From: Cricetomys ansorgei
Taxonomy: Eukaryota > Chordata > Mammalia > Rodentia > Nesomyidae
NCBI GenBank assembly: GCA_026225945.1
Contig: JAMJFZ010001815.1
Location: 13,864,501-13,928,500 of the forward strand
Length of the DNA stretch: 64,000 nucleotides
Direction: 5' to 3'
Translations under genes and position numbers: made by a program
The notes under the pieces: generated by a model
Databases searched by the model: none
What the model saw: the letters and a program-made list of their open reading frames with translations, nothing else
Told to the model about the DNA's origin: nothing
Part shown: piece by piece, positions 34,201 through 45,995 of the stretch
How the letters are laid out: each line of letters starts with the position of its first letter
Position numbering within the stretch: the first letter of the stretch is position 1

Positions 34201-34889
34201 CTCTTTTTTAGAACAACATGGACAGCTTCTTAGAAATGACACTTTGGTTGACTGATGTACTCCACATATGAATACACAAACTGGAGTAAAGTCATTTGCT
34301 CAAAGCAACAATCCCTTTTATACTCTGTCTTCTAGAATGTGTCTCTGTAACTTCTGTCAACACGGTGGAAGGAAATGCACTTGAGTAAGGATTGAAATTT
34401 ACCCTATTTTACTCAGGGCAGCACAACTAAGCTCTACATAGTGAGCTGAGTGGTTCAGACACTGCAGAAGCCTGTCCTCCTTTGTTGGTTAGGGTGCTGT
34501 ACTGCTTAGGGCTCTGCTCTTGTAGGATCACGTGGGAACCATGCTGCCTCTTGTCACTTTATTGTTCCCAAGAGTGCTTGCCTTCATCAGGCAAAAAATG
34601 TTCAAAGCTCGCTTATCAGCAACATGGAGACAGGCATCTGTTGGGGGTCTTGGGCTGCATGTCCCACAATCCCACAATAAAGGGCCATCTTCTATAACAA
34701 TAGTCGGTTAGTAGTATGGGGCACTATTACTTCAGTGGGCCCAGAATACAATTTATTCTTCGGAAGTTGTATCCTTGGAAATCAGGAATTGTGCAGATAA
34801 AAGACTTGGGTTTCAACATTGTCTTTGCCACTGATAATTTGTGTGACCTTGAACAATTTCATTGTGTCCAAACGCCTTGGCCCTTCTCG

Positions 34890-35095
34890 CTTCTCCCCTC
34901 CATTTCTGTCTTACCCATACTGGGCAAGTGTTTCACTGATGAGCTATTTCTACAAATCATTTTTATCATCAGGCAGCGTCTCCTAAATTGCCCAGGCAGG
35001 CATTAAACTTGTGATCCTTCTGCCTCTCAGTCTCCCAATAGGCTGGGATTATGATGTGTAGGTATATGCCACTCTCCCTGGCAGGTCTCAATTTA
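34890..35095 (-). repeat. B4-type SINE
   Basis: Reverse layout: 'aggcagcgtctcctaaattg', 'cccaggcaggcattaaactt', 'aataggctgggattatgatg'. The open frame 34716-35006 overlaps it and is not a gene. Confidence 0.65.
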
Positions 35096-35325
35096 TTATG
35101 GAAAGCCTTCAAATAGTACAAAGTCCTCAAAAAAACCAGGAAAGGTCTTTTCTTAGAAGTTGTTTCCTTTTAGTATTTTAGTTTCTATCTAAGTTGGTAA
35201 TTGCTATTTGATAACCATCATAAAACTCAAAATTCGATTAGTACTAATTAACAAACTATATTTAAAGTCAAGCTACATTTTAGGTTACTAATTTAAACAA
35301 TTGCTTGTTACTCTCTCTTGAATAG

Positions 35326-35521
35326 GAAATCTGTGTGGTTCGCTTCACACCAGTAACTGAAGAAGATCAAATTTCTTACACTTTGCTGTTTGCGTACTTC
35401 AGTAGCAGAAAGCGCTATGGCGTAGCTGCTAACAACATGAAGCAGGTTAAAGATATGTACCTAATTCCTTTGGGTGCTGCAGATAAAATTCCACACCCTC
35501 TTGTGCCTTTTGATGGACCTG
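35326..35521 (+). CDS. PHF3: PHF3 window exon 13: last SPOC strands
   Basis: Encodes about 65 residues: EICVVRFTPVTEEDQISYTL, then LFAYFSSRKRYGVAANNMKQ, then VKDMYLIPLGAADKIPHPLV, ending FDGPG. LFAYFSSRKRYGVAANN and KDMYLIPLG are SPOC signatures. In-frame ATGs here are internal. Phase 0 in, one base out. Donor CCTG|gtaggt. Confidence 0.97.
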
Positions 35522-35735
35522 GTAGGTATATGTTTTGGTAATAGAATAAGATTGAAATAAAGTAGGAGGAGCAGGTCCAGAGTAAAAAGAATGACCGCTC
35601 TTTGTCTTAGGTTGCAGTCCATTACAGGTGGCATGACAGGACTAGCTACTATTCAGTAGCTTGTAATGAACTGCTTGTAAAATGTACCCTCTTGCGAAAT
35701 GATTGAAAATGACTGTTGATCTTTGCTTTCTCCAG

Positions 35736-37828
35736 GACTTGAGCTGCACAGACCTAATCTGTTGTTGGGGCTGATTATTCGTCAAAAGCTGAAGCGGCAG
35801 CACAGTGCTAGTGCTGGTCCTAGTCACACAGCTGAGACTCCTGAGAGTGTCCCAATAGCCTTGCCACCTGAGAAAAAAGGTAAAATGGAGTTGTCCACAG
35901 AGGAAGCAGCAGAGGAAGAGAATGACTTTTTCAATTCCTTCACAACTGTGTTACACAAGCAGAGAAACAAGCCCCCACAGCCTCTTCAGGAAGACCTGCC
36001 AACAGCATCCGAACCTCTAATGGAAGTCACCAAGCAGGAGCCACCAAAACCCTTAAGGTTCCTTCCCGGGGTCCTAATTGGCTGGGAAAATCAACCTTCT
36101 ACTCTGGAATTAGCAAATAAACCTCTTCCTGTGGATGATATACTCCAGAGTCTTTTGGGTACCACAGGTCAAGTATATGATCAGGCTCAACCAGTTGTAG
36201 AACAAAACACTCTTAAAGAAATTCCTTTTATAAATGATCAAACCAACTCAAAAGTGGAGAAAATAGATAAAGCGGAAGTAACTGAAGGTGAAGCCAAGGA
36301 GATAAAAGGTAAAGTAGATAATATTTCAGAATCTACAGGTAAAAATTCAGGAGCAGAAGAAGCTTCATTGGTAGGATCCTCTTCCATTTCTCCAGGGCCT
36401 TTGGCAAGTATTAGTCTGAGAGGAAAGCCACCAGATGTTTCTACAGAAGCATTCTTAACAAATTTATCAATTCCACCAAAACAAGAGGAAACTGTGGAAA
36501 ACAAAGAGAGAACATTAAAAAGACAACTGCTCCAAGAGCAAGAGAATAGTGTGCAAGATAATCAGACTTCAAGTAATTCTCCATGCAGGCTTAGCACAGG
36601 AAAAGGAAACATAGATGGTAATATGACTTGCAGTGAGAATCTTGCTGCTAACACAAGATCCCCACAGTTTATCAATCTGAAAAGGGATCCTAGGCAAGCA
36701 GCAGGACGAAATCAACCGACAGCTTCAGAAAGCAAAGATACGGAGAGCTGTCGAAATGGAGAAAAGCAGTCTCTGCCTGGCCCATCACACAACAAAGAGC
36801 TTTTAGCAGAACCAATCAGTGGAGAGGGAAAGCCGTCTTCTGTAGAGAAGAGCTCTTGTGTAGAGCAGAATGATTCAGAGACTGCACAAAACTCATCTTC
36901 AGTAGAAAACTTAAATTCTTCCCAGACAGATCAAGCCAATCCTTTACAGGAGGAGGTTTTAACACAAAATATTGAAACAGTCCACCCCTTTAGAAGAGGA
37001 TCGGCTACAACATCATCTCATTTTGAAGTTGGAAACACATGCCAGTCAGAATTTCCTTCTAAAAGCATCAACTTCACTTGCAGGAGCACCAGCCCCAGAG
37101 CAAGTACAAACTTTTCACCTATGAGGCCACAGCAGCCCAACCTTCAGCACCTCAAGTCTAGTCCTCCTGGATTCCCATTTCCAGGACCTCCAAACTTCCC
37201 TCCCCAAAGTGTGTTTGGACTTCCGCCACATTTGCCTCCTCCGTTGCTCCCTCCTCCGGGCTTTGGCTTTCCTCAAAACCCCATGGTTCCTTGGCCACCT
37301 GTTCATCTCCCAAACCAGCCTCAACGTATGATGGGGCCTCTTTCACAAGCATCAAGGTATATGGGCCCACAAAATTTTTATCAGGTTAAAGACATCCGGA
37401 GACCAGAAAGGCGCCATAGTGACCCTTGGGGAAGGCAAGACCAGCAACAACTGGATAGGCCCTTTAACAGGGGTAAAGGGGATCGTCAGAGATTTTACAG
37501 TGATTCGCACCACCTGAAAAGAGAGCGTCATGACAAGGAATGGGAGCAAGAATCTGAAAGGCACAGACACAGAGACAGAGACAGGAAAAGCAAGGAGGAA
37601 GGGCACAAAGATAAGGAAAGGGCACGGTTACCACACAGCGATCGAGCAACAGATGGGAAAGCAAGCAGAGATAGTAAAAATGCAGACAAGAAATTGGACA
37701 GACCTAAAGGTGAAGACCATGAAAAGGAGAAAGAACGAGAGAAGAGTAAACACAGAGAAGGGGAGAAGGACAGAGAGAGGTACCACAAAGACAGGGACCA
37801 CACTGACAGGGCGAAAAGCAAAAGGTGA
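35736..37828 (+). CDS. PHF3: PHF3 window exon 14: terminal coding exon and stop
   Basis: Encodes the last 697 residues and the TGA stop at 37826-37828. It begins (G)LELHRPNLLLGLIIRQKLK, which completes SPOC. Next comes a long disordered Ser/Glu/Gln-rich region with conserved islands such as PPKPLRFLPGVLIGWENQP and KPPDVSTEAFLTNLSIP. A proline-rich block (about 37157-37345, LPPHLPPPLLPPPGFGF) follows. The last 150 residues alternate Arg, Asp, Lys, Glu and His (HRHRDRDRKSKEEG, KERARLPHSD), a tail of the kind found in RNA-processing and transcription factors. Relative to human PHF3 as I recall it, a few residues are missing in the RD repeat. Acceptor TTTCTCCAG at 35735. Antisense open frames across this exon are compositional shadows. 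Confidence 0.97.
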
Positions 37829-38115
37829 AATTTGCTTGCTGCTTCAACATCACTTTTAAAAAACTGATAACATGTTGTGTATCTTTATAAGATTGCCTGA
37901 TAAGACTGTGCCATCTTTTAAATCTTTACTATTGGTGGTTTGCAGAACAGTCAATTGTGTGCTGGTGCAGAGTGCTCTGTCTGCACCATTACCCACCATC
38001 CCTTCTTCACACCACTGTCCTAGTTACAGGAATTTAATATTTTTAAAAGTTTTACAATGCTGTATATTCAAAGATTTGTTTTATTAATATGCAATAAAGG
38101 CTTAGAAATTTTAGT
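37829..38115 (+). other. PHF3: PHF3 3' UTR, proximal form
   Basis: Follows the TGA directly. It is AT-rich, repeat-free sequence. Cleavage would be expected 10-30 bases after the hexamer at 38093, so near 38110-38130. Confidence 0.75.
38093..38098 (+). terminator. PHF3: Proximal poly(A) signal AATAAA
   Basis: Canonical hexamer in the context 'atgcaataaaggctt', 265 bases after the stop codon. It is followed by T-rich sequence that could serve as the downstream element. Confidence 0.7.
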
Positions 38116-39400
38116 TTTATTCCTTAATTGGTAAATATGGTTAACTATGGAATATATTTACTGCCTCTAGTGAATGTCCTTTATATAATGACTAATTTGA
38201 AAGTAATCTGTGCTCTGTACATTTGTTTTCAATTGCACTGTTTCTAAAGAAAATGTAGAGGAGCAACGAAAAAGCCAAGCGACTTCATAATCAGACCATA
38301 CTAATCATTTAGTTGGGCAGGTTTTGACCATGAATCAGAAGCCCAAGGAGTCCATTAATTGCTTTAATCTGCACTCATTGAAGGCATTTGTTACCATGTA
38401 CTACAGTTTGTGGTAGGCCCTATTCCTTTCCTTTCTGGCTCTTCAGAAACTTGAATACTTAAGCTTGTACATGATTTTGTGTTTTGCTATCCTTTTTACT
38501 GTAAAATGTAAATATTTTAAGGGATATTTTGATTCTAAATATGATAAAAGAATTTCTCACCTACTTTGTGTGTGTTATTTGAAATTCAGTAGTAAAAGGT
38601 TCTTTAAAGCTTCTTTTCCTTGAGACATTACTCTTTTTCTCAGCCAAGAATACAGAAACATAATGTCAGGCATTACTTAAGAGAGGAATGGTTGTTTTTA
38701 GATCTTAGATGAATCACCTCTTACAGAAGTTAGAACTGCCAGCAGGAAGCTTTGCAGTTACCCACTTAGTTGCTATTATGTTTCTGAAAGCTTATATATG
38801 CGATCAACCTTTGTTATACGGACTCAGTAATCATTGTAAAACTGCAGAACTTTTAAGTGAAATGTATTTTGAAACACATACACACATTTGTTTATAGGGG
38901 AACTATAGAATTGCATATGCCAGTCTGATTTGAAATAGAAAATACATGAGACTGTTGTTCTTTCAAATCTAAACTTACCTACACCCCCAAATACATCCTG
39001 TGTTGATGTTTAAAACATAAAGCTGTAGCTGCCAGATATTATCACTTAGACCCACCCAAGTGGGCTCAGTGTTCTTACCTAACTTGTACCCATGAAGAAG
39101 AATGCCAGTAACTCTGCATAATTAAAATTGTTCATAAAAGTGTTACAGGTTTTCAAAACTGAATTAACCTTGCTATCCTCAGTAGCGAAAATAGCAGTCT
39201 AACATTTTGTCTGAATTGGAAGGATTACGATATACTCCCCTCCCCATCTTTTCCTCTGAAATTTATCATCGTCACGAAAGTTCTAAAATGAAGGATTTTC
39301 ATTTAAATAAAGTATTTTTAACTTTGGTCTACTTCTTTTTGGAAGTTAACTTGTTAGGGAGAATAAAGCCCTCACACAGGATCAATCCTAAGGTTAATCA
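38116..39400 (+). other. PHF3: Possible extended PHF3 3' UTR
   Basis: Repeat-free AT-rich sequence continues for almost 2 kb before the first transposon near 40018. Two more AATAAA hexamers occur at 39306 and 39362. This fits alternative polyadenylation giving a longer 3' UTR, but nothing in the sequence proves it is transcribed. Confidence 0.45.
39306..39367 (+). terminator. PHF3: Candidate distal poly(A) signals (two AATAAA)
   Basis: AATAAA at 39306-39311 and at 39362-39367. AATAAA is common by chance in AT-rich DNA, so support is limited to their position in a repeat-free extension. Confidence 0.35.
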
Positions 39401-40017
39401 TTGTTTACATGGTTGTAAAGAAATGAGTTTCTTATTCCACTTGTGTCAGTAAACCTACTTTTACTGATTTGGATGGTTTGTAGGTTCACCTGACACCTGA
39501 CTTGTTTTCTAAGGTACAAGTTAAAAATAATGTGCTTTTGAATGGAAAAAGAAATAGCTGCAGTGAGCCAAGTCTTATATTGAACATTCATGTTTCCTGT
39601 GAACTTTGACCAGCTTTGATAGGTGAATGGAACCTGGGAAGTTGTCCAAGGTTAGACTGCCGTGGTCAGGGTTGGAGTCCCAGTTAAGCTCTGCTTTTCT
39701 CCACAGTCCCATGTGTTTAGCAGCTGTCCTCTGAAAACTGATAGGGAAACAAAGGTGTTGATAGCCTCTCTTCCCTTCATTCCACCAGCATTCCTGAACC
39801 CCTTTCAACAGCCTAACTCAGACAGGAAGACAACCGTATACCCACATGTCTGTACAGGTTGGCTAATGTATGTTAACTGCAAGTCCAAACTGTCCAGTGC
39901 TCACAGTTGTTGCTGCTGTGAAGGCTCCACAGCAGTTCATTCCAGTTCTGCCTATGGAAATGTGGTACACATCTAAGAGGGAAGTAGCCACAGGTTGTGC
40001 CCCTTCTGGGAGTCCAG
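39401..40017. other. Intergenic, no recognised feature
   Basis: Less AT-rich than the 3' UTR, with short overlapping open frames on both strands (39575-39808 minus, 39662-39976 plus) that carry no recognisable domain. I see no repeat or gene. Confidence 0.5.
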
Positions 40018-40423
40018 ATATATTGGGGTTCTCTAGAGGAACATTTACAGAATATATAGTTTATTAGAATGGCTTGTAGACTGTGATCCAGCTAGTCCAA
40101 GAACCCAGTAGTTTAGTCCACAAGACTGGATATCCACTGGTCTTCAGTATATGTCAGAATTGGCAGAGAAGTAGGCAATGCTATTAGTTAAGGAATTGAT
40201 TTGTCAGTGAGAGCAAGCAGACAAAGGGAGCTATATAAAGGCTGCCAGCACAAGATGTGGCACAGATTAGCAATTTTTCTTGCCCACCTCAAAAGATCTG
40301 AAAAGTGGATAGATTACCACTTCAAATGATTTAATTAAAATATCCCTCGCAGGTGTACCCAGATAGTCAGGTTTTAGTTAATTCCAGATGTAGTCAACTT
40401 GACAACCAAGTGTAACCATCACA
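40018..40423. mobile_element. Rodent LTR-like interspersed repeat, about 405 bp
   Basis: 'attggggttctctagaggaa' start, then 'gtgatccagctagtccaaga', 'actggtcttcagtatatgtc', 'cacctcaaaagatctgaaaa' and the end 'gacaaccaagtgtaaccatc' + aca. I recognise this as a common rodent repeat of LTR type but not its exact name. Non-coding. Confidence 0.75.
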
Positions 40424-41120
40424 TACCATTTCCTCGTCTTGCTTTAAGAGCCACTTCATTTTTCTCAGCTCCTAGTCACTTCTTCCATGTTTAAAGTCAG
40501 AGAAGACTGGCTCAGTTTTATACTACTGTCTCTCATCTCCGCTTCTGGTGCCCTCATACTTAAAAGGTGCTTCTGATTTCATTTGCCCATCCAAATAGTC
40601 CAAGATATCCTTCCTATCTGGAAGTCAATCAAATGGGTGTCATCTGCGACCTCATTTCTCTGCTGTATAACCTGACATTTACAGGTATTGCAAAGATTAA
40701 GATAGACATTTGCGGTGAGGGAGCCATTCTACCTGGACTTACAAATTTAAAGTAGTTGAATTGTTAGCCTTCTGGAAATACAAAGTAAGGTCATTGTAAA
40801 TGCCAACAATATAGAAGAAAATGGAATGATGGTGAATTATTTTTATTTTTGCTTCTGCTTCCAATGCATATCCACATAGGACCTTTAACATTGGTAGCAA
40901 AACCAAAAATCATTATAGTTGTTACATGAAGTGGATGTGAAGTTTTTAATTGAAAGTCCTTTCACCAAGTCTCTTAACTGGGGATCTTTAGGAAACATTA
41001 AGTTCAATGCTTGTAACGTATTTGCTCTGCAGATTTTTGGATGGCACTTGGAATTCATTACTGAATGTCAAGCAATGTTCCCAAGCTTGCCACATGTTGA
41101 GAGCTTGTTGAGATCACCAG
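40424..41120. other. Intergenic, no recognised feature
   Basis: AT-rich DNA between an LTR-like repeat and a B4 relic. I see no gene, RNA or named repeat. Confidence 0.5.
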
Positions 41121-41124
41121 AGCT

Positions 41125-41220
41125 TTTTCCTTTTTGCATTGCTGTGGGATTGACCCCAGGGCCTGGTACATGCTATGCAACGACTCTATTACTGAACTAT
41201 ATCCCTAACCCTCTTTAGCA
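41125..41220 (-). repeat. B4/ID-type SINE remnant
   Basis: 'gtgggattgaccccagggcc', 'ggtacatgctatgcaacgac', 'tgaactatatccctaaccct' form the reverse ID/B4 head. Overlaps the end of a chance open frame. Confidence 0.65.
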
Positions 41221-41667
41221 ATTATATTTAGTTATAGTCCATTATTGATTAATACAGCATTTGTGTGAGGCTGTGCCTCAATTGGTAGATTTTTTTTTTC
41301 TTAATGTGTAGAAACCCAGAGTTCAACCCCCACCTACCCCAACATAAACCAGGCACCATGTGTTCTCTTTTTCTGTGTCACTCCATTTGCTTGATTGACA
41401 ATTACATACTTTTTACTTTAAACTTTACAAAACCTCCCTGTGGACCTATTTTACCCATTAGTGCTCCAGGTCAGCCACAAGTTGCCACTGGCTTTGTTGA
41501 TGACTGGTGTGTTAGAATTGCTGAATTCCAGAAATGCTAAGCAATAACAGCAACAACTTCCAGTATGCAGTCATAGAACTGGCAATGGAGACAATTGTCA
41601 TTTATAATTGTATTGGTACCTTCTTTGAGGTCAAAGTGGGCGTTCATCTTTCACTAATACAAACATC

Positions 41668-41960
41668 GGGGTTGGGGAAATGGTTCAATAGGTAGAACAG
41701 TTGCCTCACAAGCATGAGAAATAGTTTACCCCAGAACTCAGGTAAAGTTAGGCACAGTAATGTGGTAGTGTGTGTGGTCCTGGAACTTCTCTGTGAGGAC
41801 TAGAGGTGCAAATGAGAATCTGCAAACTCCAAGTGTATGCAGTGGACAAACAGCGAAGAGATCCTGTCTCAAAAACAAGGTGGATGTTGACGACCAGCTT
41901 CGGAGGTTGTCCTTTGACCTGTGTGAGCCCACATGCACACACACAGGGAGGGAGAGAAAA
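41668..41960 (+). repeat. B3 SINE
   Basis: 'ggttggggaaatggttcaat' start, then 'gatcctgtctcaaaaacaag', 'gtggatgttgacgaccagct' and 'ggaggttgtcctttgacctg', ending in an ACAC-rich tail. Near full length. Three open frames overlap it and are not genes. Confidence 0.8.
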
Positions 41961-41989
41961 GGAAAGAGATAGGAACTCAATAGGTTGGT

Positions 41990-42137
41990 TTTTTTTTTGT
42001 TTGTTTTTGTTTTTTTTAAGGTGATTTCTCTGTGTTGTCCTGGCTGTTCAGGAATTCTGTAGGCCAGGCTGGAGATTTGCCTGCCTTTGCCTCCCTGTGT
42101 GAGAGATTAAGGGTGTGTGTCATCACTGCTAGGCAAG
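41990..42137 (-). repeat. B1 SINE, partly deleted
   Basis: T-rich lead, 'aaggtgatttctctgtgttg', 'gaattctgtaggccaggctg', and 'gtgtgtgtcatcactgctag'. The middle of the B1 is shortened. Confidence 0.8.
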
Positions 42138-42144
42138 AAGTTTG

Positions 42145-43965
42145 TTGTTTATTTATACTTCTCTCACGCAATACATCTAGGCCTCAGTTTCCCCTCCATC
42201 ACTCCCCTCTTCCCAACCTTCCTCAGATCCAGTCCTCCCTTTTCCTTCAGAAAAAGAGCAGGCTTTCCAGGTATATTAGCTGAACACAGTGTAACAAGAT
42301 ATAATAAGACTAGGCACAAATCCTTATTTGGAGGATGTAAGGAGGGTCAGAGACACCCCCACTCCCAGTTAGTCCCATGGAAACACCAAGCTAAACCATA
42401 ACATATATGCAGAGGACCCAGCATAGACCCAAGCAGGCTGCATGATTGCCGATTCAGGCTCTGTGAGCCCCTATGAGGCCTACTTGGTTGATTGTATGGG
42501 CCGTGGTCTCTTGGTGTCCTCCACCTGTCTGTCTCCTAAAGTACTTCTACACCCTCTTCCGTGGGTTTCCACCTAATGTTTGGCTGTGTGTCTCTGGATC
42601 TGCTCCCATCAGCTGCTGGAGGAAGCCTCTCTGATGACGATTGGGCTAGGCACTGATCTATAAGTACAGTAGAATATCATGAGGGATTTTTTTTTTTTCT
42701 GGTCCTATTTTGTTCTCTGGGTCTCTGGTATATCAAGCCTCTGGTTTCTGGCCATCTAGGCAGTGCCAGGTATGAGCTCCCTCTCGTGGCAAAGGCTTTA
42801 AGTTTGACCAGTCATTGGTTGGACACTTCCACAGCTTCTGCGCCTCCATTGCCTCAACATGTCTTGGAAGGACAAATTGTAGGTTGAAGGTTTTGTGTGA
42901 GTTGGTGTTCCAGTCACCCAACTGAAAGCCTTGCCTGGTTACAGAAGATAGCCTGTTGAGGTTCCTTATCCCCTATTACTAGGAGTCCTTGCTAGGGTCA
43001 CCCTCATAGATTCCAGGGAGTTTCCTCTGCACTTGGTTTCCAGATTGCCCCCCAATTCCAGTTCTCTCCCCCCTATATTCTGTCCCTGCATCCCTCTGCC
43101 CCCTACTTATCCCTCCTGTTCCTATTCCCACCCACCTCCAGTCCACCCACAAAATCTATTTTCCCTCCCAGGGAGATCCATGCATCACTCTTAGAGACCT
43201 CCTTGTTAACTAGCTTCTCTGAGTCTGTGGATTGTAGCATGATTATCCTTTACTTAACAGATAATATTCACTTAAAGGTGAGTACATTCCATGCTTGTCT
43301 TTCTGGGTCTGGGTTATCTTATGCAGGATTAGTTTTTCTAGTTTTATCCATTTGCCTGCAAATTTCATGATTCTTTTTAAGAAATAGCTGAGTAATACTC
43401 CATTGTGTAAATGTATCACATTTTCTTTATCCATTCTTAAATTGAGGGACATCTAGGTCGCTTCCAGTGTTTGTCTATTATGACTAAAAGCACTATGAAC
43501 ATAGTTGAGCAAGTGTCCTTGTGGTAGATGGAGGGTCCATTGGGTATATGCCCAGGAGTGATGTAGCTGGGTTATGAGGTACTTAAATCTCCAATATTCT
43601 GAGAAACCACCATATTGGTTTCCAAAATGGCTGTACAAGTTTGCACTCCCAACAACAATGAAGGAGTGTCCCTCCTGCTTCACATTCTTGACAGCATGAG
43701 CTGGCACTTGCCTTATTGATCTTAGTCGTTCTGACAAGTGTAAGATGGAATCTCAGAGTAGTTTTGATTTACATTTCCTTGATGGCTAAGGATATTGAAC
43801 ATTTAAAGTGTTTGATTCCTCTTTTGAGAATTCTCTGTTTAGATCTATACCCCCTTTTTTAATTGGGTTATTTGTTTTGTTGCTGTCTAGTTTCTTGAGT
43901 TCTTTATGTATTTTGGATATTAGCCCTCTATCAGATGTGGAGTTGGCAAAAATCTCTTCCTGCTC
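42145..43965 (-). mobile_element. 5'-truncated L1: ORF2 3' end plus 3' UTR
   Basis: Minus-strand LINE-1 of about 1.8 kb. 42145-43240 is 3' UTR-like. 43250-43965 is the end of ORF2, with 'actccattgtgtaaatgtat', 'ggttatttgttttgttgctg' and 'ttggatattagccctctatc'. ORF2 is interrupted by stops and has no reverse transcriptase core, so the copy is inactive. The small open frames in this span are L1 remnants. Confidence 0.88.
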
Positions 43966-43969
43966 AAAA

Positions 43970-44045
43970 GCACAGTCAGCTGAGGTTTGCCCAACATGTG
44001 GTTCAATCCCCAGGAACAAAACAAAAGAAAGAACACAACAGGGAC
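43970..44045 (+). repeat. ID-like SINE tail remnant
   Basis: 'gtggttcaatccccaggaac' followed by aaaacaaaagaaagaacac is the B-box end and A-rich tail of an ID-type SINE. It abuts the L1 directly. Confidence 0.6.
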
Positions 44046-44743
44046 ATTGGCAGAGCAGCTCCGTTTAGTAATCTTCAGTGGTGTTATTCAGAATCTATCC
44101 TATGTCCAATTTAGAGATGTTTGGACTTGAAAACAAACGTAAATATGCTTAATATAAACTCTGGTCAGCTCTGTAGGTGTATGAGTTTAAAAATCAGGCA
44201 TTCTGGAAGGCTCATAAGCAAACAGCAGTTCCCCTCTGTACCACTTAGCACTACTCAGTCCTGTAGGTGTCTCCTGTGAATTTGTTATTGTACACAGGCT
44301 ATTTTTTTTTAAGTTAAAAATACTGGCAATATCTGCTGTCTTACCATGAAAAGTAAGGATTTATCTCTTCCTAGCGCAGTCTCGCTCAATTCCCCTCTTC
44401 TTAGTCATGCAATGTTTTTTTTTGTTTTGCCTTATTACAATTATATAAATATTCACATTTGTGAATTAAGCAGTATAATATGGTTTCACTTCATTGTATA
44501 ATTATTTGGTTACTAATATTTGTTTATTAACCAAATAACTACACAATTATTGTTGTATAATAATTATATGTGACTACTATATATTAATTTTAATATATAA
44601 CAATATGTATTAATTTTAGTAATTTTTGCTTTTTCATATTTGTAGCATCCATAGTTAATTTATTGTTATCTGGATTTTATTCTAGAATTTCTCAGATGAA
44701 TAAGCACTTAAGGAATGTAATACCTAAGAGTCAACATATTTAG
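44046..44743. other. Intergenic, AT-rich
   Basis: Includes a very AT-rich tract near 44430-44660 with repeated taattatat motifs. No gene or named repeat is visible. Confidence 0.5.
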
Positions 44744-44870
44744 CAGGTTGTGGTGGCACACACTTTTAATCCCAGTAGAGGCAAGCAGATTCGTGAGTTC
44801 CAGGCCAGCCTGACCTATATCATGAGTTCCAGGACAGCCAGGGCTATGTAGAGAAACCCTGTCACAAAAA
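44744..44870 (+). repeat. B1 SINE, internally deleted
   Basis: Forward B1: 'ggttgtggtggcacacactt', 'ttaatcccagtagaggcaag', 'gagttccaggacagccaggg', 'gtagagaaaccctgtcac'. The 'cacttgggaggc' part is missing. Confidence 0.92.
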
Positions 44871-44968
44871 AGTACATATTTAGAAATCAAATGTAAGAAA
44901 GACAACCAAAATCTTATCTGTAGCTGCAATTTACAAGTATGTAATATATCTGTGTATACAGATACATA

Positions 44969-44970
<2 letters not shown>

Positions 44971-45032
<62 letters not shown>

Positions 45033-45034
45033 TA
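44971..45034. repeat. (TA)n-(CA)n compound microsatellite
   Basis: About 22 TA units followed by about 9 CA units. The open frame at 44708-45037 on the minus strand is produced by this repeat and the B1. Confidence 0.95.
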
Positions 45035-45284
45035 CATGGATGCATCACTTTGACTTCTTCAGGTGATAGGAACATTTAATTCCCCCTTAATATTATAAAA
45101 GACTGTCAAAGGAACCACATTCATTCATAATCTGCAAAGTCTGTAGTTAATGTCCGTGTCTAATCTTGTTCATCTCCATTATAAACATCATATTCTTCTG
45201 ATTAATTAACCAAATCTTTTTTGGATCCTGAGAAAGTACGTCTTTAATTTTGCTAACAAAATCTCTATTAAAAATTTCTTGAGG

Positions 45285-45793
45285 GATGGAGAAAGGCTCA
45301 ATGGACATATCTACAAAACACTCCTGCACCTAAAGCTCAGAGAACATTGCAGAAGAGGGGCAGACAGACTGTGAGGCCAGAGGAGCAGGGAGTTTCCTGT
45401 GAGATTGTATCTCCTAATATATCTTCTAGTAATCCCAGAAGCTACAAAGTCTCACCAATATGACTGCCCAAACATGAGCTGAACAAAGACAATACCACTG
45501 GTCATACCAAAATGGACAAAGGGAAGCCCAGGAGGCCCAGACCCTAGACAAAGAACTGTAAACAACAGAGGAAAGCCAGAAATGGGAGAGGTGTTCTTCT
45601 CCAGAGAAGAGCACATCATCTGGTTGTCTACTGGCAAATGCTCAGACCTGGAAACATACATACAAGTAAACTTATACAGACTGAACACGTTCTATTTAGT
45701 TATGTATATGCATGCAATAACAGGGGTATATAGGAGGATTTGGAGGGGGGAAAGTGAAGAGAGAAATACAATAATTATAACCTAAAAAAAAGT
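45285..45793 (+). mobile_element. L1 3' UTR
   Basis: Forward-strand L1 3' end: 'gagggatggagaaaggctca', 'caggaggcccagaccctaga', 'gaggtgttcttctccagaga', 'aatacaataattataacct' and a short A-run. It corresponds in reverse to 4310-5090. The nearby open frames on both strands are L1 shadows. Confidence 0.82.
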
Positions 45794-45807
45794 GATTGCT
45801 ACTGTTG

Positions 45808-45955
45808 TAGAGAGCTGTTGTGGAGTATCCATCAGAGAAGACTGCTCAGACTTGGGTTTAAGTCAGTAGAAAGTCTTTATGAGCAGGGCCTGTGACTACA
45901 CTAGATGTTCAGGATCTCAGTGTAGCACAGAGCTTTTCTCAGGGTGCTTTTAAGT
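45808..45955 (-). mobile_element. LTR fragment, inverted partner of 50145-50519
   Basis: Reads as the reverse complement of the last ~140 bp of the LTR at 50145-50519: 'tgttgtagagagctgttgtg', 'gggtttaagtcagtagaaag', 'tctttatgagcag', 'ctcagtgtagcac', 'ctcagggtgcttttaagt'. It is truncated by the following TG/AC repeat. Confidence 0.75.
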
Positions 45956-45995
45956 GTGAGTGTGTGTGTGTGTGTGTACACACACACACACACAG
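45955..45995. repeat. (TG)n-(AC)n inverted microsatellite
   Basis: About 10 TG units followed by TACAC and about 8 AC units, so the two halves are reverse complements and could form a hairpin. Confidence 0.95.

Larger units (their letters stand above)
33847..35325 (+). other. PHF3: PHF3 intron between window exons 12 and 13
   Basis: Contains a B3 (+) at 33995-34200 and a B4 (-) at 34890-35095. The part 34210-34880 is less AT-rich and may be an old repeat I do not recognise. The acceptor TTGAATAG follows CTCTCTCTTG. Confidence 0.85.

Noticed and set aside
37352..37821. Long antisense open frames over the PHF3 C-terminal exon
   Set aside because: The purine-rich RD/KE coding gives stop-free reading on the other strand. 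They read as Leu/Ser/Phe-rich strings with no signal of selection.
42032..43965. Open frames over 42.0-44.0 kb as genes
   Set aside because: They fall inside B1 and the minus-strand L1 and have the composition of L1 3' UTR and ORF2 relics.
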